Below the pieces are notes generated by a model that was given only the letters and a program-made list of their open reading frames with translations, ran no database searches and had not been told where the DNA came from. Made by a program: the position numbers and the translations under genes. From an uncultured Caulobacteraceae bacterium (GTDB taxonomy: Bacteria > Pseudomonadota > Alphaproteobacteria > Caulobacterales > Caulobacteraceae), in contig CALFYB010000141.1 in assembly GCA_937952995.1 (NCBI GenBank), positions 1 through 5,957 on the forward strand: a stretch of 5,957 nt of DNA. Reading direction: 5' to 3'. Below, one piece after another: positions 5,795 to 5,957 of the stretch (position 1 is its first letter; every line of letters begins with the position of its first letter).

Positions 5795-5840
5795 TACTAG
5801 AGATGCCCGCAAAATGAGTTTATCTCGCCCGCGCAAAATG
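5724..5840. repeat. Four GCAAAATG repeats with a shared palindromic core
   Basis: GCAAAATG occurs at 5725-5732, 5764-5771, 5809-5816 and 5833-5840. The first two sit in identical TGCAAAATGCA 11-mers, palindromic around a central AAA, and the fourth is centred in a longer hairpin. The intervals are 39, 45 and 24 bp, all multiples of three. I do not recognise the element. It could be a cluster of protein-binding sites, a decayed repeat family, or remnants of coding sequence. The stretch from 5724 to about 5865 has no gene I can support. Confidence 0.6.
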
Positions 5841-5847
5841 CGCGGGC
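5827..5847. repeat. Perfect 9-bp hairpin with AAA loop
   Basis: GCCCGCGCA (5827-5835) and TGCGCGGGC (5839-5847) are exact reverse complements separated by AAA. It is very GC-rich and should be stable in either strand as RNA or in single-stranded DNA. No T-tract follows on either strand, so it does not look like a standard terminator. An outer copy of one arm, ATGCCCGC at 5803-5810, is also complementary to GCGGGCAT at 5842-5849, allowing an alternative fold. Confidence 0.7.
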
Positions 5848-5943
5848 ATGGGAGGGAACAGCTAGGCCTCAAGGTTTATTCCAAGGGCCTGATCGATATC
5901 CCCGCCGACACCACCAACCGTCTGAACCTGATTGGTCCGTCCT
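5838..5943 (+). CDS. Possible partial coding sequence running off the right end
   Basis: From about 5866 the frame reads LKVYSKGLIDIPADTTNRLN followed by LIGP, with mostly C- or G-ending codons like the real genes in the window (AAG, GGC, CTG, ATC, GAT, CCC, GCC, GAC, ACC, AAC). The stop that appears to end it, TAG at 5943-5945, is made of the last genomic base plus adapter bases, so the reading frame may really continue. In-frame ATGs at 5814 and 5838 lie within the GCAAAATG repeats and have no ribosome binding site, so the true start is uncertain, or this may be an internal fragment joined here artificially. I do not recognise the protein. Confidence 0.25.
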
Positions 5944-5957
5944 AGATCGGAAGAGCA
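5944..5957 (+). other. Illumina adapter remnant at the contig end
   Basis: The last 14 bases, AGATCGGAAGAGCA, are identical to the beginning of the Illumina TruSeq read-through adapter, including the A added during A-tailing. The match sits exactly at the terminus, where untrimmed adapter is expected. This is a sequencing artefact, not genomic sequence. Confidence 0.95.

Noticed and set aside
5605..5817. A + strand frame through the MarR tail and the repeats, containing a DLFADW segment that briefly resembles a MarR C-terminal helix after a frameshift.
   Set aside because: The similarity covers only a few residues and the rest (Cys/Pro/Ser-rich) does not continue the fold, so a one-base sequencing error does not explain the break.
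5724..5840. The repeat cluster as a possible CRISPR array.
   Set aside because: The repeated unit is only 8-11 bases, the spacing is irregular (39, 45, 24 bp) and no cas genes are present.
5529..5872. Minus-strand open frames opposite the end of the MarR-family gene and the repeat cluster.
   Set aside because: They are low-complexity or Cys/Pro-rich, lack ribosome binding sites and match no family I know. They probably reflect the composition of the repeats.

Overview
The window is about 6 kb of alphaproteobacterial chromosome. That placement rests on the gene order yebC-ruvC-ruvA-ruvB-ybgC-tolQ-tolR-tolA, on GC-rich coding with C/G-ending codons, and on protein features such as the YebC N-terminus MAGHSKFKNI. 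The style of the proteins suggests Caulobacterales or a relative, but I cannot fix the genus by eye.

Positions 1-5133 form a tightly packed leftward block of conserved housekeeping genes. yebC encodes a TACO1-family translation factor or regulator. It is followed by a 121-bp gap with a terminator-like hairpin, then by the Holliday-junction genes ruvC, ruvA and ruvB and the thioesterase gene ybgC. Each neighbouring pair from ruvC to ybgC overlaps by ATGA, which suggests translational coupling. A 76-bp gap separates ybgC from tolQ, tolR and the start of tolA. tolA runs off the left edge, so only its first 114 codons are present. RuvABC resolves recombination intermediates. TolQRA is the proton-motive-force-driven inner-membrane part of the Tol-Pal envelope system, and YbgC is its usual genomic companion. 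All complete genes have normal length and intact key residues.

Positions 5134-5288 are a divergent intergenic region with one weak promoter candidate for each side. Rightward from it lies a MarR-family regulator whose winged-helix domain is convincing. Its last 32 codons look foreign: rare codons, no recognisable C-terminal dimerisation helix.

From about 5625 to the end the sequence no longer resembles ordinary coding DNA of this genome. It holds four copies of GCAAAATG, two of them inside identical 11-mers TGCAAAATGCA. The last copy is the centre of a perfect 9-bp-arm hairpin. A short stretch with native-looking codon use follows.

The last 14 bases, AGATCGGAAGAGCA, match the start of the Illumina TruSeq adapter. 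They are almost certainly not biological, and the right end of the contig should be treated with suspicion.

I found no defence system, mobile-element gene, CRISPR array, tRNA or rRNA. The only region I cannot explain is 5625-5943, and an assembly artefact there is a real possibility.
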